From assembly GCA_020725385.1 (NCBI GenBank), contig DYFC01000054.1, positions 1 to 64,000 on the forward strand: a stretch of DNA of 64,000 bases. The letters are read 5' to 3'. The position numbers and the translations under genes were made by a program. Shown here one piece after another: positions 18,086 through 28,132 of this stretch. Origin of the DNA: Nitrospira japonica (GTDB lineage: Bacteria > Nitrospirota > Thermodesulfovibrionia > Thermodesulfovibrionales > SM23-35). Positions within the stretch are counted from its first letter, which is position 1. Each line of letters opens with the position of its first letter. The notes under the pieces are model-generated. The model saw only the letters and a list, made by a program, of their open reading frames with translations, ran no database searches and was not told where the DNA came from.

Positions 18086-21000
18086 ATGAAATTACTCCAC
18101 TATTACCGTAAACCAGTTTTAAATACTTCAGGGAAAAATTCATTGCTGTCTTCTTTAAAGGCAAAGGGTTTTTTAAATATACAGGATATTGAGACAGAGT
18201 ATTGTTTTAATATTGAAATTTCTGAAAGACTGACAGAAGATGAGACTTTAAAATTAAAATGGCTCCTTTCAGAAACATTTGAACCTGATAATTTCAACGA
18301 CAAAAGTTTTCTTGAAAAAGGCAAGGATAGTTCCTTTATTATTGAGGTTGGTCCGCGTATGAATTTTACAACAGCATGGTCAACAAATGCAGTATCAATA
18401 TGCCATTCATGCGGACTCAATAAAATAAAAAGAATTGAACGTTCAAGAAGATACAAACTTATATCAGATAAAAGAAATCATTCTAAAGATAATTCCGGGT
18501 CTTCTTTCATTCAAACTTTCCTGAATTTAGTTCACGATAGAATGACAGAATGTCAGTATTTAGAGCCTCTCGAAACCTTTGAAACCGGTCTAAAACCTGA
18601 AAAAGTTTTCATTGTACCGCTTATTGAAGAAGGGAAAGATGCTCTAAGAAAAATAAATATTGATATGGGACTCGGACTTGATGAGTGGGATATAGATTAT
18701 TACTACAATCTATTTGTTAAAGATATGGGGAGGAATCCTACTAATGTTGAATGTTTTGATCTCGGTCAGTCAAACAGCGAACATTCACGCCATTGGTTTT
18801 TTAAAGGAAAATTAATTATTGATGGACAGGAAATGCCTCATACATTGATGGAAATAATCAAAGAGCCTTTGGTTAAAAATCCATCAAATAGTGTGATAGC
18901 ATTTAAAGATAACTCAAGCGCAATCAAGGGCTATTCTGTTTTTACTATTATTCCGTCAAATCCCGAAAAGCCATCAAGTCTGAAAAAAATAGAGCTTAAA
19001 TACCATCCAATATTTACAGCAGAGACTCATAACTTCCCAACAGGAGTCGCACCATTTCCAGGAGCTGAAACAGGAACCGGAGGCAGAATTAGAGATGTAC
19101 ATGCTACAGGAAGGGGAAGCCTTGTCATCGCCGGCACTGCAGCTTACTGTGTTGGTAATCTTCTAATTCCAGGCTACAATATGCCATGGGAAGACCCTTC
19201 TTTTAATTATCCTCCAAATCTTGCATCTCCTTTACAGATAGAAATAGAAGCGAGCAATGGTGCTTCTGACTATGGAAATAAATTCGGAGAGCCAATAATT
19301 CAGGGCTTTACAAGATCATTTGGATTGAGAATGTCTGATGGAGAAAGAAGAGAATGGATAAAACCAATTATGTTTACCGGTGGGGTTGGACAGATTGATG
19401 AAAGACATTGCGAGAAAGGTCATCCTGAAAAAGGCATGTTTGTCATAAAAATAGGAGGACCTGCTTATAGAATAGGAATTGGCGGTGGAGCAGCTTCAAG
19501 TATGATTCAGGGTGAGAATATTGCAGAACTCGATTTTAGCGCTGTACAACGCGGGGATGCTGAAATGGAACAGAAAGTTAACCGTGTAATAAGAGCTTGT
19601 GTAGAAATGGGTGACAATAACCCGATAATAAGCATTCATGATCAGGGTGCAGGCGGAAATTGCAATGTTGTTAAAGAAATTATTTATCCTGAAGGCGCAA
19701 AAATTAACATAAGGGAAATACACCTTGGAGATAATACATTGTCGGTTCTTGAAATCTGGGGAGCTGAATATCAGGAGCAGGATGCTTTACTATTAAGAAA
19801 AGAAGATTTGAATCTTTTTACAGAAATATGTTCAAGAGAAAAAGTTCCCTGTGCTGTTATCGGTGAAATTACAGGAGATGGTTTTATAGTGCTTTATGAT
19901 GAGCTCGATGGAAGTACTCCTGTAAATCTTGAACTCTCCAAAATACTCGGTGACATGCCTCAAAAAACTTTTAAAACAGAACGCACTGCCAGAAATAATA
20001 AACCACTTGAATTTTCAGAAAGCCTAACAATAAGAGAAGCTCTCGATAGGGTATTGAGACTTGTTTCAGTTGGTTCAAAAAGATTTCTCACAAACAAGGT
20101 TGATCGCTCTGTAACAGGACTTATCGCAAGGCAGCAATGTGTAGGACCTTTGCAGTTAACTTTATCGGATGTTGCTGTTGTTAGCCAAAGTCATTTTTCC
20201 AAGACAGGAATAGCAATATCAATCGGAGAACAGCCTATAAAAGGATTGATAAATCCTGCTTCTATGGCAAGAATGTGTGTTGCTGAAGCACTTACAAATA
20301 TAGTATGGGCAAAAATAAGTTCGCTTCAGGATATTAAATGTTCGGGGAACTGGATGTGGGCAGCAAAACTTCAAGGAGAAGGAGCAAATATATACGATGC
20401 TGCTCTGGCATTGAAAGATATTTTATGCGAGCTTGGTATAGCTATAGACGGTGGTAAAGACAGTCTTTCAATGGCTGCAAAAGTAATAAATAATGATGGA
20501 AATACTGAAATTGTAAAATCTCCGGGGACACTCGTTATCTCAGCTTATGCAACCTGTCCTGACATTTCAAAAGTCATTACACCGGATATTAAGAGACCTG
20601 GATTAAGTAAGCTTATCTTTATAGATGTTGCCGGAGGCAAGTGCAGGCTTGGAGGCTCGGCATTAGCCCAGTGTTATAAACAAATAGGGGATGAATGTCC
20701 TGATGTTAATGACACTGAAGTATTAGAGAATGCATTCAATGCTATACAGAAAATGATCGATAGGGATTTAATTCTTTCAGGCCATGACAGAAGTGATGGT
20801 GGATTGATTGTTACATTGCTTGAGATGGCTTTTGGTGGAAATTGCGGAATAAAAATAAAAATTCAAGATTCAAAATTCAAAACTCAAGATGCGAGATACA
20901 AGATGCAAGAGAGAGGGAAAACCGGGACTTATAGCTTCTCAAATAATGATTTATTATCAGTTTTATTTTCTGAAGAAATAGGAATGGTTATTGAATATAT

Positions 21001-22096
21001 GCCAGAGAACGAAAGTGAAATAGTTTCAATCTTAAATTCAAAGAATATACCTTATCAGATAATTGGTGAAACTATTATTGATAAAAATATATCAATATCA
21101 ATTAACAATCAGATTGTACTAAATGAAGATATGAGGGTTCTCAGAGATATATGGGAAGACACAAGTTATCAACTTGATAGATTGCAGGCAAATCCTGAAT
21201 GTGTTGAAATCGAGAAAAAAGTTATTTTTGATAGAGAAGGGCTAAAATATAACCTTTCATTTGTTCCAGAAGAAACACCTGATATTAGCCTGATAAAAAG
21301 CATTAAACCAAAGGTTGCTATATTAAGGGAAGAAGGAAGTAATGGTGACAGAGAAATGACATCTGCTTTCTTCACAGCCGGTTTTGATGTCTGGGATATT
21401 ACTATGACAGATTTGCTTGAAGAAAGAATTAGTCTTAATGAATTCAGGGGAGTTGTTTTTGTTGGAGGCTTCAGCTATGCAGATGTTCTTGATTCTGCTA
21501 AAGGCTGGGCCGGAACAATAAGGTTCAACCAGAAACTTTATGAGCAATTTGTAGATTTCTATGAAAGAAAAGACACCTTTAGTCTTGGTGTATGCAATGG
21601 ATGTCAGTTAATGGCTTTACTTGGATGGATACCATGGAGAGGTATTTCAGACACAATACAACCGAGATTTATACGGAATAAATCCGGCAGATTCGAGTCA
21701 AGGTTTTCAACAGTCAAAATACTTAAAAGCCCTTCAATAATGCTCAAAGGAATGGAAGGCTCTGTTCTTGGAATATGGATTGCACATGGAGAAGGAAGAC
21801 TTTATTTTCCTGATGAAGAAATGTTAAAGGAAGTTATACAACAAAATCTTGCTCCTCTAAGATATGTTGATGACAAAGGTGAAGAAACAGAAATATATCC
21901 TTTTAATCCAAATGGTTCACCTTATGGAATAACTGCTTTATGTTCACCGGATGGAAGACACCTTGCTATGATGCCCCATCCTGAGAGAGTTTTTCTCAAA
22001 TGGCAATGGCCGTATATGCCTGAAGAATGGAAAAACTTAAAAGCATCACCATGGCTCAAAATGTTCCAGAATGCATTAAAGTGGTGCTCGGCCTGA
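18086..22096 (+). CDS. purL: Phosphoribosylformylglycinamidine synthase, large single-chain form
   Basis: At 1336 aa this is the fused PurL type, in which the FGAM synthetase and glutaminase are one chain. An N-terminal PurS-like domain is followed by two AIRS-like synthetase halves (FTAETHNFPTGVAPFPGAE near 310; KRFLTNKVDRSVTGL near 670). The C-terminal glutamine amidotransferase has nucleophile C1170 in GVCNGCQ and an HPERVF motif. It makes FGAM from FGAR, ATP and glutamine. Around residues 926-948 the chain carries a polar insert beginning IKIQDSKFKTQDARYKMQ, encoded by an oligomer array; the family does not normally have it. The reading frame is maintained. Confidence 0.96.
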   Translation: MKLLHYYRKPVLNTSGKNSLLSSLKAKGFLNIQDIETEYCFNIEISERLTEDETLKLKWLLSETFEPDNFNDKSFLEKGKDSSFIIEVGPRMNFTTAWSTNAVSICHSCGLNKIKRIERSRRYKLISDKRNHSKDNSGSSFIQTFLNLVHDRMTECQYLEPLETFETGLKPEKVFIVPLIEEGKDALRKINIDMGLGLDEWDIDYYYNLFVKDMGRNPTNVECFDLGQSNSEHSRHWFFKGKLIIDGQEMPHTLMEIIKEPLVKNPSNSVIAFKDNSSAIKGYSVFTIIPSNPEKPSSLKKIELKYHPIFTAETHNFPTGVAPFPGAETGTGGRIRDVHATGRGSLVIAGTAAYCVGNLLIPGYNMPWEDPSFNYPPNLASPLQIEIEASNGASDYGNKFGEPIIQGFTRSFGLRMSDGERREWIKPIMFTGGVGQIDERHCEKGHPEKGMFVIKIGGPAYRIGIGGGAASSMIQGENIAELDFSAVQRGDAEMEQKVNRVIRACVEMGDNNPIISIHDQGAGGNCNVVKEIIYPEGAKINIREIHLGDNTLSVLEIWGAEYQEQDALLLRKEDLNLFTEICSREKVPCAVIGEITGDGFIVLYDELDGSTPVNLELSKILGDMPQKTFKTERTARNNKPLEFSESLTIREALDRVLRLVSVGSKRFLTNKVDRSVTGLIARQQCVGPLQLTLSDVAVVSQSHFSKTGIAISIGEQPIKGLINPASMARMCVAEALTNIVWAKISSLQDIKCSGNWMWAAKLQGEGANIYDAALALKDILCELGIAIDGGKDSLSMAAKVINNDGNTEIVKSPGTLVISAYATCPDISKVITPDIKRPGLSKLIFIDVAGGKCRLGGSALAQCYKQIGDECPDVNDTEVLENAFNAIQKMIDRDLILSGHDRSDGGLIVTLLEMAFGGNCGIKIKIQDSKFKTQDARYKMQERGKTGTYSFSNNDLLSVLFSEEIGMVIEYMPENESEIVSILNSKNIPYQIIGETIIDKNISISINNQIVLNEDMRVLRDIWEDTSYQLDRLQANPECVEIEKKVIFDREGLKYNLSFVPEETPDISLIKSIKPKVAILREEGSNGDREMTSAFFTAGFDVWDITMTDLLEERISLNEFRGVVFVGGFSYADVLDSAKGWAGTIRFNQKLYEQFVDFYERKDTFSLGVCNGCQLMALLGWIPWRGISDTIQPRFIRNKSGRFESRFSTVKILKSPSIMLKGMEGSVLGIWIAHGEGRLYFPDEEMLKEVIQQNLAPLRYVDDKGEETEIYPFNPNGSPYGITALCSPDGRHLAMMPHPERVFLKWQWPYMPEEWKNLKASPWLKMFQNALKWCSA
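20861..20910 (+). repeat. Degenerate oligomer array inside purL
   Basis: The 50-base stretch starts ATTCAAGATTCAAAATTC and continues with ACTCAAGAT, GCGAGATAC and AAGATGCAAGAG. It is a chain of about 8-base degenerate words. It is read in frame as the IQDSKF-type peptide. The same start word, in the same frame, is present in carB (40281-40313) and carA (48111-48144). Confidence 0.85.
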
Positions 22097-22164
22097 AAGC
22101 TTATTTGAAGTAGCGAAAAAATAAAAAATTTTTGTAATATCTGAATTACGCGGGTTAAATAGGT

Positions 22165-22170
22165 TATAAT
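22165..22170 (+). promoter_or_regulatory. polA: -10 box very close to the polA start (possible leaderless transcript)
   Basis: A consensus TATAAT at 22165-22170 ends eight bases before the GTG at 22179. A weak CTGAAT at 22141-22146 is 18 bases upstream. The predicted transcription start (about 22177) nearly coincides with the start codon, and there is no good ribosome site. Confidence 0.45.
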
Positions 22171-22178
22171 CTTCTGTC

Positions 22179-24818
22179 GTGAAACTTTATCTTATTGACG
22201 GAAATTCTTATGTTTACAGGGCATATTATGCCATCAGGGAGCTCTCAAATTCTAAAGGCTTTCCAACAAATGCTATTTTTGGCTTTACAAATATGCTCCT
22301 TAAAATTATTCGTGAAAAAAAGCCCGATGAAATAGCCATTTCATTTGATTCGCCTGTTCCAACTGAAAGACACAGACTTTTCATTGAATATAAAGCAAAC
22401 AGACCCGAGGCTCCTTCAGATCTCATTCAACAGTTACCCCACATTAGAAGAATTATCTCAGCTTTGAAAATAAAGACTTTTGAAATTCCAGGATATGAAG
22501 CTGATGATATAATCGGTACTATTGCAAAAAAAGCAGCAACTTCTGGCAAAGAGGTTTACATAGTTACAGGGGATAAAGACATGCTTCAGCTTGTTGACGA
22601 TAGAATCAAAATATACGACCCAATGAAAGACAGAGTACTTGACAGGTCATATACTATTGAACGTTATGGTGTACCACCAGAAAGAGTCCCGGAATTTATG
22701 GCGCTTACCGGTGATGCAATTGACAATATACCGGGAGTTAAGGGGATTGGCGAAAAAACAGCAAAAGAACTGCTTCAACAATTTAGAAGCCTTGAAGAGC
22801 TTTTAAAATATCCGGAAAAGATCAGGAAAGAAAAAATAAGGAAATTAATCTCCGAAAATAATAATATTATTACTCTGAGTTTGCAGCTTGCTACCATTGA
22901 TACATCTGTTCCTGTTGTAGATGATTTGAAAGACCTAAATCTTCCGGAACCTGATTGGGATTCACTAAGAAATCTTTTTGTTGAATTTGAATTTAGCAGT
23001 CTCATGAAACTCATACCTTCAAAAACAGATTCAATTAATTATGAGGTTATACTTGAAATAGAAAAATTTCATGAATTAATACCAAAATTAAAAAATGGTT
23101 TTGCTATTGATATAGAAGCTACAGATAGGAACCCGGTTTCAGCAGATATTGTCGGGATTGCCCTTTGTTTTAGTAAAGACAAAGGATTTTATGTCCCTAT
23201 CGGGCATTTGTATCCGGAAGTGCCGGAACAGTTAGATAAAAAATCAGTTTTTGAAATTCTAAGCCCTTTGCTTACAGATAAAGAAATACCAAAAACAGGA
23301 CATAATCTTAAATATGACATTGAAATCTTACAAAAAGAAGGCATAAATACGGAAGGTATTTTATATGATACCATGCTGGCTTCTTATCTGCTTAATCCTA
23401 ATAAACCAGGACATAATCTTGAAGATACCGCAAATCTATATCTTTCAAAACAGAAAAAACCTTTTACAGAAGTGCTCGGAAATAAAAAATCATTCGCAGA
23501 AATACCTCTGGATGAGGCAGCTTCTTATGCATGTAATGATGCTTTATTAAGCTTTGAACTTAAAGAAATACTTTTTGAAGAAGTACGCAAACAGGATATC
23601 GAATCTTTATATGTAACCATTGAAATGCCTTTGATCAAAGTTCTTGCTGCTATGGAAATAACAGGCGTTAAGATTAACCCCGTTATATTTAAAAGATTTT
23701 CAAAAGAAATTGAATCAGAAATGGAGGCTATAAAAAGAAGAATATATTTTATTGCAGGAGAGGAGTTTAATATAAATTCTCCGAAACAACTAAGTAAGAT
23801 ATTATTTGAAAATCTTGGACTTCAGCCCGGCAAAAAGAAAAAAACCGGCTATTCAACAGAAATGAGTGTACTCGAGGAGCTTGCTAATTACCATGAGCTA
23901 CCGCGTGAAATTCTTAACTATCGTAGCCTGAGTAAATTAAAGACTACTTATATAGATGTTCTTCCTGCACTTATTAATCCGAATACAGGCAGAGTTCATA
24001 CTTCATTTAACCAGACAGTTACTGCCACAGGCAGATTAAGCAGTAGCGAGCCAAATCTTCAAAATATTCCTGTTAAAGGAGATTGGGGGAAAAGAATCAG
24101 GGAAGCTTTTATTTCAGAAGGAGAAAATCTTCTTATTTCAGCAGATTATTCTCAGGTTGAATTAAGAATTCTTGCACATTTAAGCGGAGATGAAGGTTTA
24201 ATTAATGCATTTAAAGAGAACATTGATATTCATGCAAGAACAGCGTCGGAGATATTGAATATGCCAATTGAGAAAATAACTCCTGATGCACGTAGAATTG
24301 CAAAAACAGTTAATTTTGGAATTATTTATGGTATATCTCCATTCGGATTATCACAATCTCTCGGAATATCAACAGAAGAGGCAAGAGATTATATCGAGAA
24401 ATATTTCAATAGACATCCGGGAGTAAAGATCTATATGGATAATTGTATAAGTGATGCAAGATGCAATGGCTATGTCTCGACTCTTTTTGGTAGAAAGAGA
24501 GCTATCCCTGAAATTTTTAGCACAAACAACAGCGTCAGGCAACAGGGTGAAAGACTCGCGATAAACACACCTGTTCAGGGAACTGCCGCGGATATTATAA
24601 AACTCGCCATGATAAAAATTTATGACAAATTTAATAGAGAAAAATTTAAAACAAAAATGATTTTACAGGTACACGATGAACTTTTGTTTGAATCACCTCC
24701 TGATGAATTAAATACAGTTATTGACATTATTAAAGAAGAAATGGAAAATGTTGTAAGTTTAAATGTACCGCTCATTGTTGATATTCATACCGGTAAAAAC
24801 TGGGCAGAAGCACACTGA
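22179..24818 (+). CDS. polA: DNA polymerase I
   Basis: The 879-aa protein starts with GTG. Residues 1 to about 290 are the 5'-nuclease (DGNSYVYRAYYA; EADDIIGTIA; TGDKDMLQLV). Residues of about 300-480 are a 3'-5' exonuclease that appears active: DIE at 311-313, HNLKYD and YACND keep the acidic residues. The polymerase domain follows with DYSQVELRILAHLSG (about 655), RRIAKTVNFGIIYG and QVHDEL (about 829). It processes Okazaki fragments and repair gaps. Confidence 0.97.
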   Translation: MKLYLIDGNSYVYRAYYAIRELSNSKGFPTNAIFGFTNMLLKIIREKKPDEIAISFDSPVPTERHRLFIEYKANRPEAPSDLIQQLPHIRRIISALKIKTFEIPGYEADDIIGTIAKKAATSGKEVYIVTGDKDMLQLVDDRIKIYDPMKDRVLDRSYTIERYGVPPERVPEFMALTGDAIDNIPGVKGIGEKTAKELLQQFRSLEELLKYPEKIRKEKIRKLISENNNIITLSLQLATIDTSVPVVDDLKDLNLPEPDWDSLRNLFVEFEFSSLMKLIPSKTDSINYEVILEIEKFHELIPKLKNGFAIDIEATDRNPVSADIVGIALCFSKDKGFYVPIGHLYPEVPEQLDKKSVFEILSPLLTDKEIPKTGHNLKYDIEILQKEGINTEGILYDTMLASYLLNPNKPGHNLEDTANLYLSKQKKPFTEVLGNKKSFAEIPLDEAASYACNDALLSFELKEILFEEVRKQDIESLYVTIEMPLIKVLAAMEITGVKINPVIFKRFSKEIESEMEAIKRRIYFIAGEEFNINSPKQLSKILFENLGLQPGKKKKTGYSTEMSVLEELANYHELPREILNYRSLSKLKTTYIDVLPALINPNTGRVHTSFNQTVTATGRLSSSEPNLQNIPVKGDWGKRIREAFISEGENLLISADYSQVELRILAHLSGDEGLINAFKENIDIHARTASEILNMPIEKITPDARRIAKTVNFGIIYGISPFGLSQSLGISTEEARDYIEKYFNRHPGVKIYMDNCISDARCNGYVSTLFGRKRAIPEIFSTNNSVRQQGERLAINTPVQGTAADIIKLAMIKIYDKFNREKFKTKMILQVHDELLFESPPDELNTVIDIIKEEMENVVSLNVPLIVDIHTGKNWAEAH

Positions 24819-24891
24819 AATTTATTATTAATTGAAAAATTTTTTAAATTTAAAATTAAGGAATACTTAACTTAAATAAGGGGGATTTATA

Positions 24892-27800
24892 ATGCCAAGA
24901 AGAGAAGACATTGAAAAAGTACTTATAATAGGTTCGGGACCTATTGTTATCGGTCAGGCATGTGAGTTTGATTATTCAGGAACTCAAGCCTGTAAAGCGC
25001 TAAGAGGTCTTGGATATAAAATAGTTTTGGTTAATTCCAATCCAGCGACAATAATGACTGATCCGGGAATGGCTGATATAACTTATCTTGAACCATTAAC
25101 AGTTGATTCACTTGAAAAAATTATTGCAAAAGAAAGACCCGATGCAGTCCTTCCCAATTTAGGCGGGCAGACAGGTTTAAACCTGACAGCGGATCTTTAT
25201 AAAAGGGGGATTTTGCAAAAATATGGAGTTAAGATTATAGGAGTTGAGGCAGATGCGATTGAAAGGGGCGAGGATCGAATCGCATTTAAGGAAACCATGA
25301 ACAAACTCGGTATTCCCATGCCTGAAAGTGAACCTGCTTTTAGTGTTGAAGAGGCAGAAGAAATTGCATCAAAATTGGGGTATCCTGTTGTTGTGCGTCC
25401 TGCCTATACATTGGGAGGTACAGGAGGCGGTCTTGTTTACAATATCGAAGAACTTAGAACAGTTGCAAGCAGGGGCATCTCTGCAAGTCTTATAGGACAG
25501 ATTCTTGTTGAAGAATCAGTCCTTGGTTGGGAAGAGCTTGAACTTGAAGTTGTACGCGATTCAAAGGATCAATGTATTACTGTATGTTTCATCGAAAATG
25601 TCGATGCAATGGGAGTGCATACAGGAGATTCTTATTGCACTGCTCCTATGCTTACGATTGATCCGGAACTTCAAAAGAAGTTACAGAAATATTCTTATGA
25701 TATTGTCAAAGCAATTAAAGTCATCGGCGGAACCAATATACAATTTGCATATGATCCTAAAACCGGCAGGGTAGTTGTAATTGAAATAAATCCACGAACA
25801 TCACGTTCTTCTGCACTTGCTTCAAAAGCAACAGGGTTTCCTATAGCCAGAGTTTCCTCTCAACTTGCTGGTGGCCTTACTCTTGATGAAATTCCATATT
25901 GGCGGGCAGGCACGCTCGATAAATATGAACCATGGGGAGACTATGTTGTTGTTAAATTTTCAAGATGGGCTTTTGAGAAATTTGAAGGTGTTGAAGATAA
26001 ACTCGGCACCCAAATGAGAGCAGTTGGAGAAGTAATGAGTATAGGCAAAAATTATAAAGAAGCTTTTCAAAAGTCAATACGTTCTCTTGAAATAGGAAGA
26101 TATGGACTTGGTTTTGCAAAAGATTTCAATTCAAAGGCTCTTCCCGAACTTCTTGATATGCTGTCATTTCCATCAAGCGAAAGACAATTTATTATGTACG
26201 AAGCATTGCGTAAAGGAGCTGATATTAATGTGCTGTATCAGAAGACCCATATTAAGCCCTGGTTCATTAAACAGATGAAAGAACTTGTTGAGCTTGAAGA
26301 AAAAATACTTACTTATAAGGGTAAAAAACTTCCTGATGAAATTCTAATACAAGCTAAAAAAGATGGTTTTGCCGATAAATATCTTGCAATACTTATAGGT
26401 TCATCTGAGAAGGAAATCCGTGAACAGAGAAAATCTCTCGGACTCGTTCAGGCATGGGAACCTGTTCCGGTAAGCGGGGTAGAAAATGCAGCTTACTATT
26501 TTTCAACTTATAATGCAGAAAATAAGGTTCAGGTTAGCAACAGAAAAAAGATTATGGTAATTGGAGGAGGGCCAAACCGTATCGGTCAGGGAATTGAGTT
26601 TGATTATTGTTGTGTACACGCAGCATTTGCTCTAAAGGAAAAAGGTTATGAAACTATCATGGTAAATTGCAATCCCGAGACTGTTTCAACTGATTATGAT
26701 ACTTCTGATAAGTTATATTTTGAACCCATCACAGTTGAGGATGTGCTCTCAATATATGAAAATGAAAAACCTGAAGGTGTAATAATTCAGTTTGGTGGAC
26801 AGACACCTTTAAATATAGCAAGAGAACTTCATGAAGCAGGGGTGAAAATTCTCGGGACATCAACAGAAACAATTGATTTTGCCGAGGATAGAGATTTATT
26901 CAGAAAGATGATGAAAAAACTCGGTATCCCGATGCCTGAATCAGGAATGGCTAAGACTCTTGAAGAAGCTTTAAAAATAGCGGAAAAGATAGGCTATCCA
27001 CTTATGGTTAGACCTTCTTTTGTTCTTGGTGGTCGCGGGATGGAAGTTGTTCACGATGAAGAAATGTTAAGGAGATATGTTACTGCAGCAGTTGAGGTTA
27101 CTCCTGATAGACCTATTCTGATTGATAAATTTCTTGAGAATGCTATAGAAACAGAAGCCGATGCTATATCAGACGGGACAGATGCTTTTGTGCCCGCGGT
27201 AATGGAGCATATAGAACTTGCGGGCATACATTCAGGTGATTCAGCATGTGTGATACCTCCAATAAGCATTCCTGCAAAACATCTTGAAACAATATATGAA
27301 TATACAAGAAAGATTGCTGTTGAATTGAATGTTATTGGACTAATGAATATTCAGTATGCTATTTCAGATGATATGCTTTATGTCCTGGAAGCTAATCCCC
27401 GTGCATCAAGAACAGTACCATTAGTCTCGAAAGTCTGTAATATACCAATGATAAAGATCGCCATAGAAATCATGCTCGGGAAAAAATTGAAAGATATGAA
27501 TTTAAGGCAAGGGTTAATAAGGCATTTCGGTGTTAAAGAAGCAGTATTTCCATTTAATATGTTCCCGGAGGTTGACCCTATTCTTGGACCCGAAATGCGC
27601 TCAACAGGAGAAGTGCTCGGCATAGCAGATTCTTTTGGAATGGCATATTATAAAGCTCTTGAAGCTGCAAACCAGCGTCTTCCTCTGGAAGGAAATGTAT
27701 TAATTACAGTTTCGGATGAGGATAAAAAAGCATCTTTACAGGTTGCAAAACGTTTTGCAAATCTCGGATTTAAAATATATGCAACCCGCGGTACTTATAA

Positions 27801-28092
27801 ATTTCTGAAAGATAACGGGATAAAGGCCGAGCTCATAAATAAAATGCATGAAGGAAGACCGAACATTGTTGATGCAATTAAAAATAAGGAAATACACTTA
27901 ATAATTAATACTCCAAGCGGCAAACTTGGCAAGCATGATGATTCATATATACGCAAATCAGCGATTAAATATAAAGTGCCTTACATAACTACTCTTGCTG
28001 CAGGCATTGCTGCAAGCCGTGGAATTGAAGCTTATAAAAACAGAAAAAGTGAGGTTAAATCTTTACAGGAATATCACGCCGATATAATTTAA
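24892..28092 (+). CDS. carB: Carbamoyl-phosphate synthase large subunit, divergent copy (CarB1)
   Basis: The 1066-aa protein has both ATP-grasp halves (PTIGSGPIVIGQ-like openings at [18 protein letters not shown] and [18 protein letters not shown]) and a C-terminal MGS-like allosteric domain (TRGTYKFL ... EGRPNIVDAI). Compared with the second copy at 38428 it departs from the usual sequence in the first half: INPRTSRSSA where the family has [10 protein letters not shown], and SRWAFEKFEGVEDKLGTQMRAVGE. It has no carA beside it and follows purB-purL-polA. GGGGGA precedes the ATG. It may be a specialised or back-up CarB; it has no array insert. Confidence 0.9.
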   Translation: MPRREDIEKVLIIGSGPIVIGQACEFDYSGTQACKALRGLGYKIVLVNSNPATIMTDPGMADITYLEPLTVDSLEKIIAKERPDAVLPNLGGQTGLNLTADLYKRGILQKYGVKIIGVEADAIERGEDRIAFKETMNKLGIPMPESEPAFSVEEAEEIASKLGYPVVVRPAYTLGGTGGGLVYNIEELRTVASRGISASLIGQILVEESVLGWEELELEVVRDSKDQCITVCFIENVDAMGVHTGDSYCTAPMLTIDPELQKKLQKYSYDIVKAIKVIGGTNIQFAYDPKTGRVVVIEINPRTSRSSALASKATGFPIARVSSQLAGGLTLDEIPYWRAGTLDKYEPWGDYVVVKFSRWAFEKFEGVEDKLGTQMRAVGEVMSIGKNYKEAFQKSIRSLEIGRYGLGFAKDFNSKALPELLDMLSFPSSERQFIMYEALRKGADINVLYQKTHIKPWFIKQMKELVELEEKILTYKGKKLPDEILIQAKKDGFADKYLAILIGSSEKEIREQRKSLGLVQAWEPVPVSGVENAAYYFSTYNAENKVQVSNRKKIMVIGGGPNRIGQGIEFDYCCVHAAFALKEKGYETIMVNCNPETVSTDYDTSDKLYFEPITVEDVLSIYENEKPEGVIIQFGGQTPLNIARELHEAGVKILGTSTETIDFAEDRDLFRKMMKKLGIPMPESGMAKTLEEALKIAEKIGYPLMVRPSFVLGGRGMEVVHDEEMLRRYVTAAVEVTPDRPILIDKFLENAIETEADAISDGTDAFVPAVMEHIELAGIHSGDSACVIPPISIPAKHLETIYEYTRKIAVELNVIGLMNIQYAISDDMLYVLEANPRASRTVPLVSKVCNIPMIKIAIEIMLGKKLKDMNLRQGLIRHFGVKEAVFPFNMFPEVDPILGPEMRSTGEVLGIADSFGMAYYKALEAANQRLPLEGNVLITVSDEDKKASLQVAKRFANLGFKIYATRGTYKFLKDNGIKAELINKMHEGRPNIVDAIKNKEIHLIINTPSGKLGKHDDSYIRKSAIKYKVPYITTLAAGIAASRGIEAYKNRKSEVKSLQEYHADII

Positions 28093-28132
28093 CCCTAATT
28101 GAAATAATGCATTTTTAAGTTAGCTGGATATA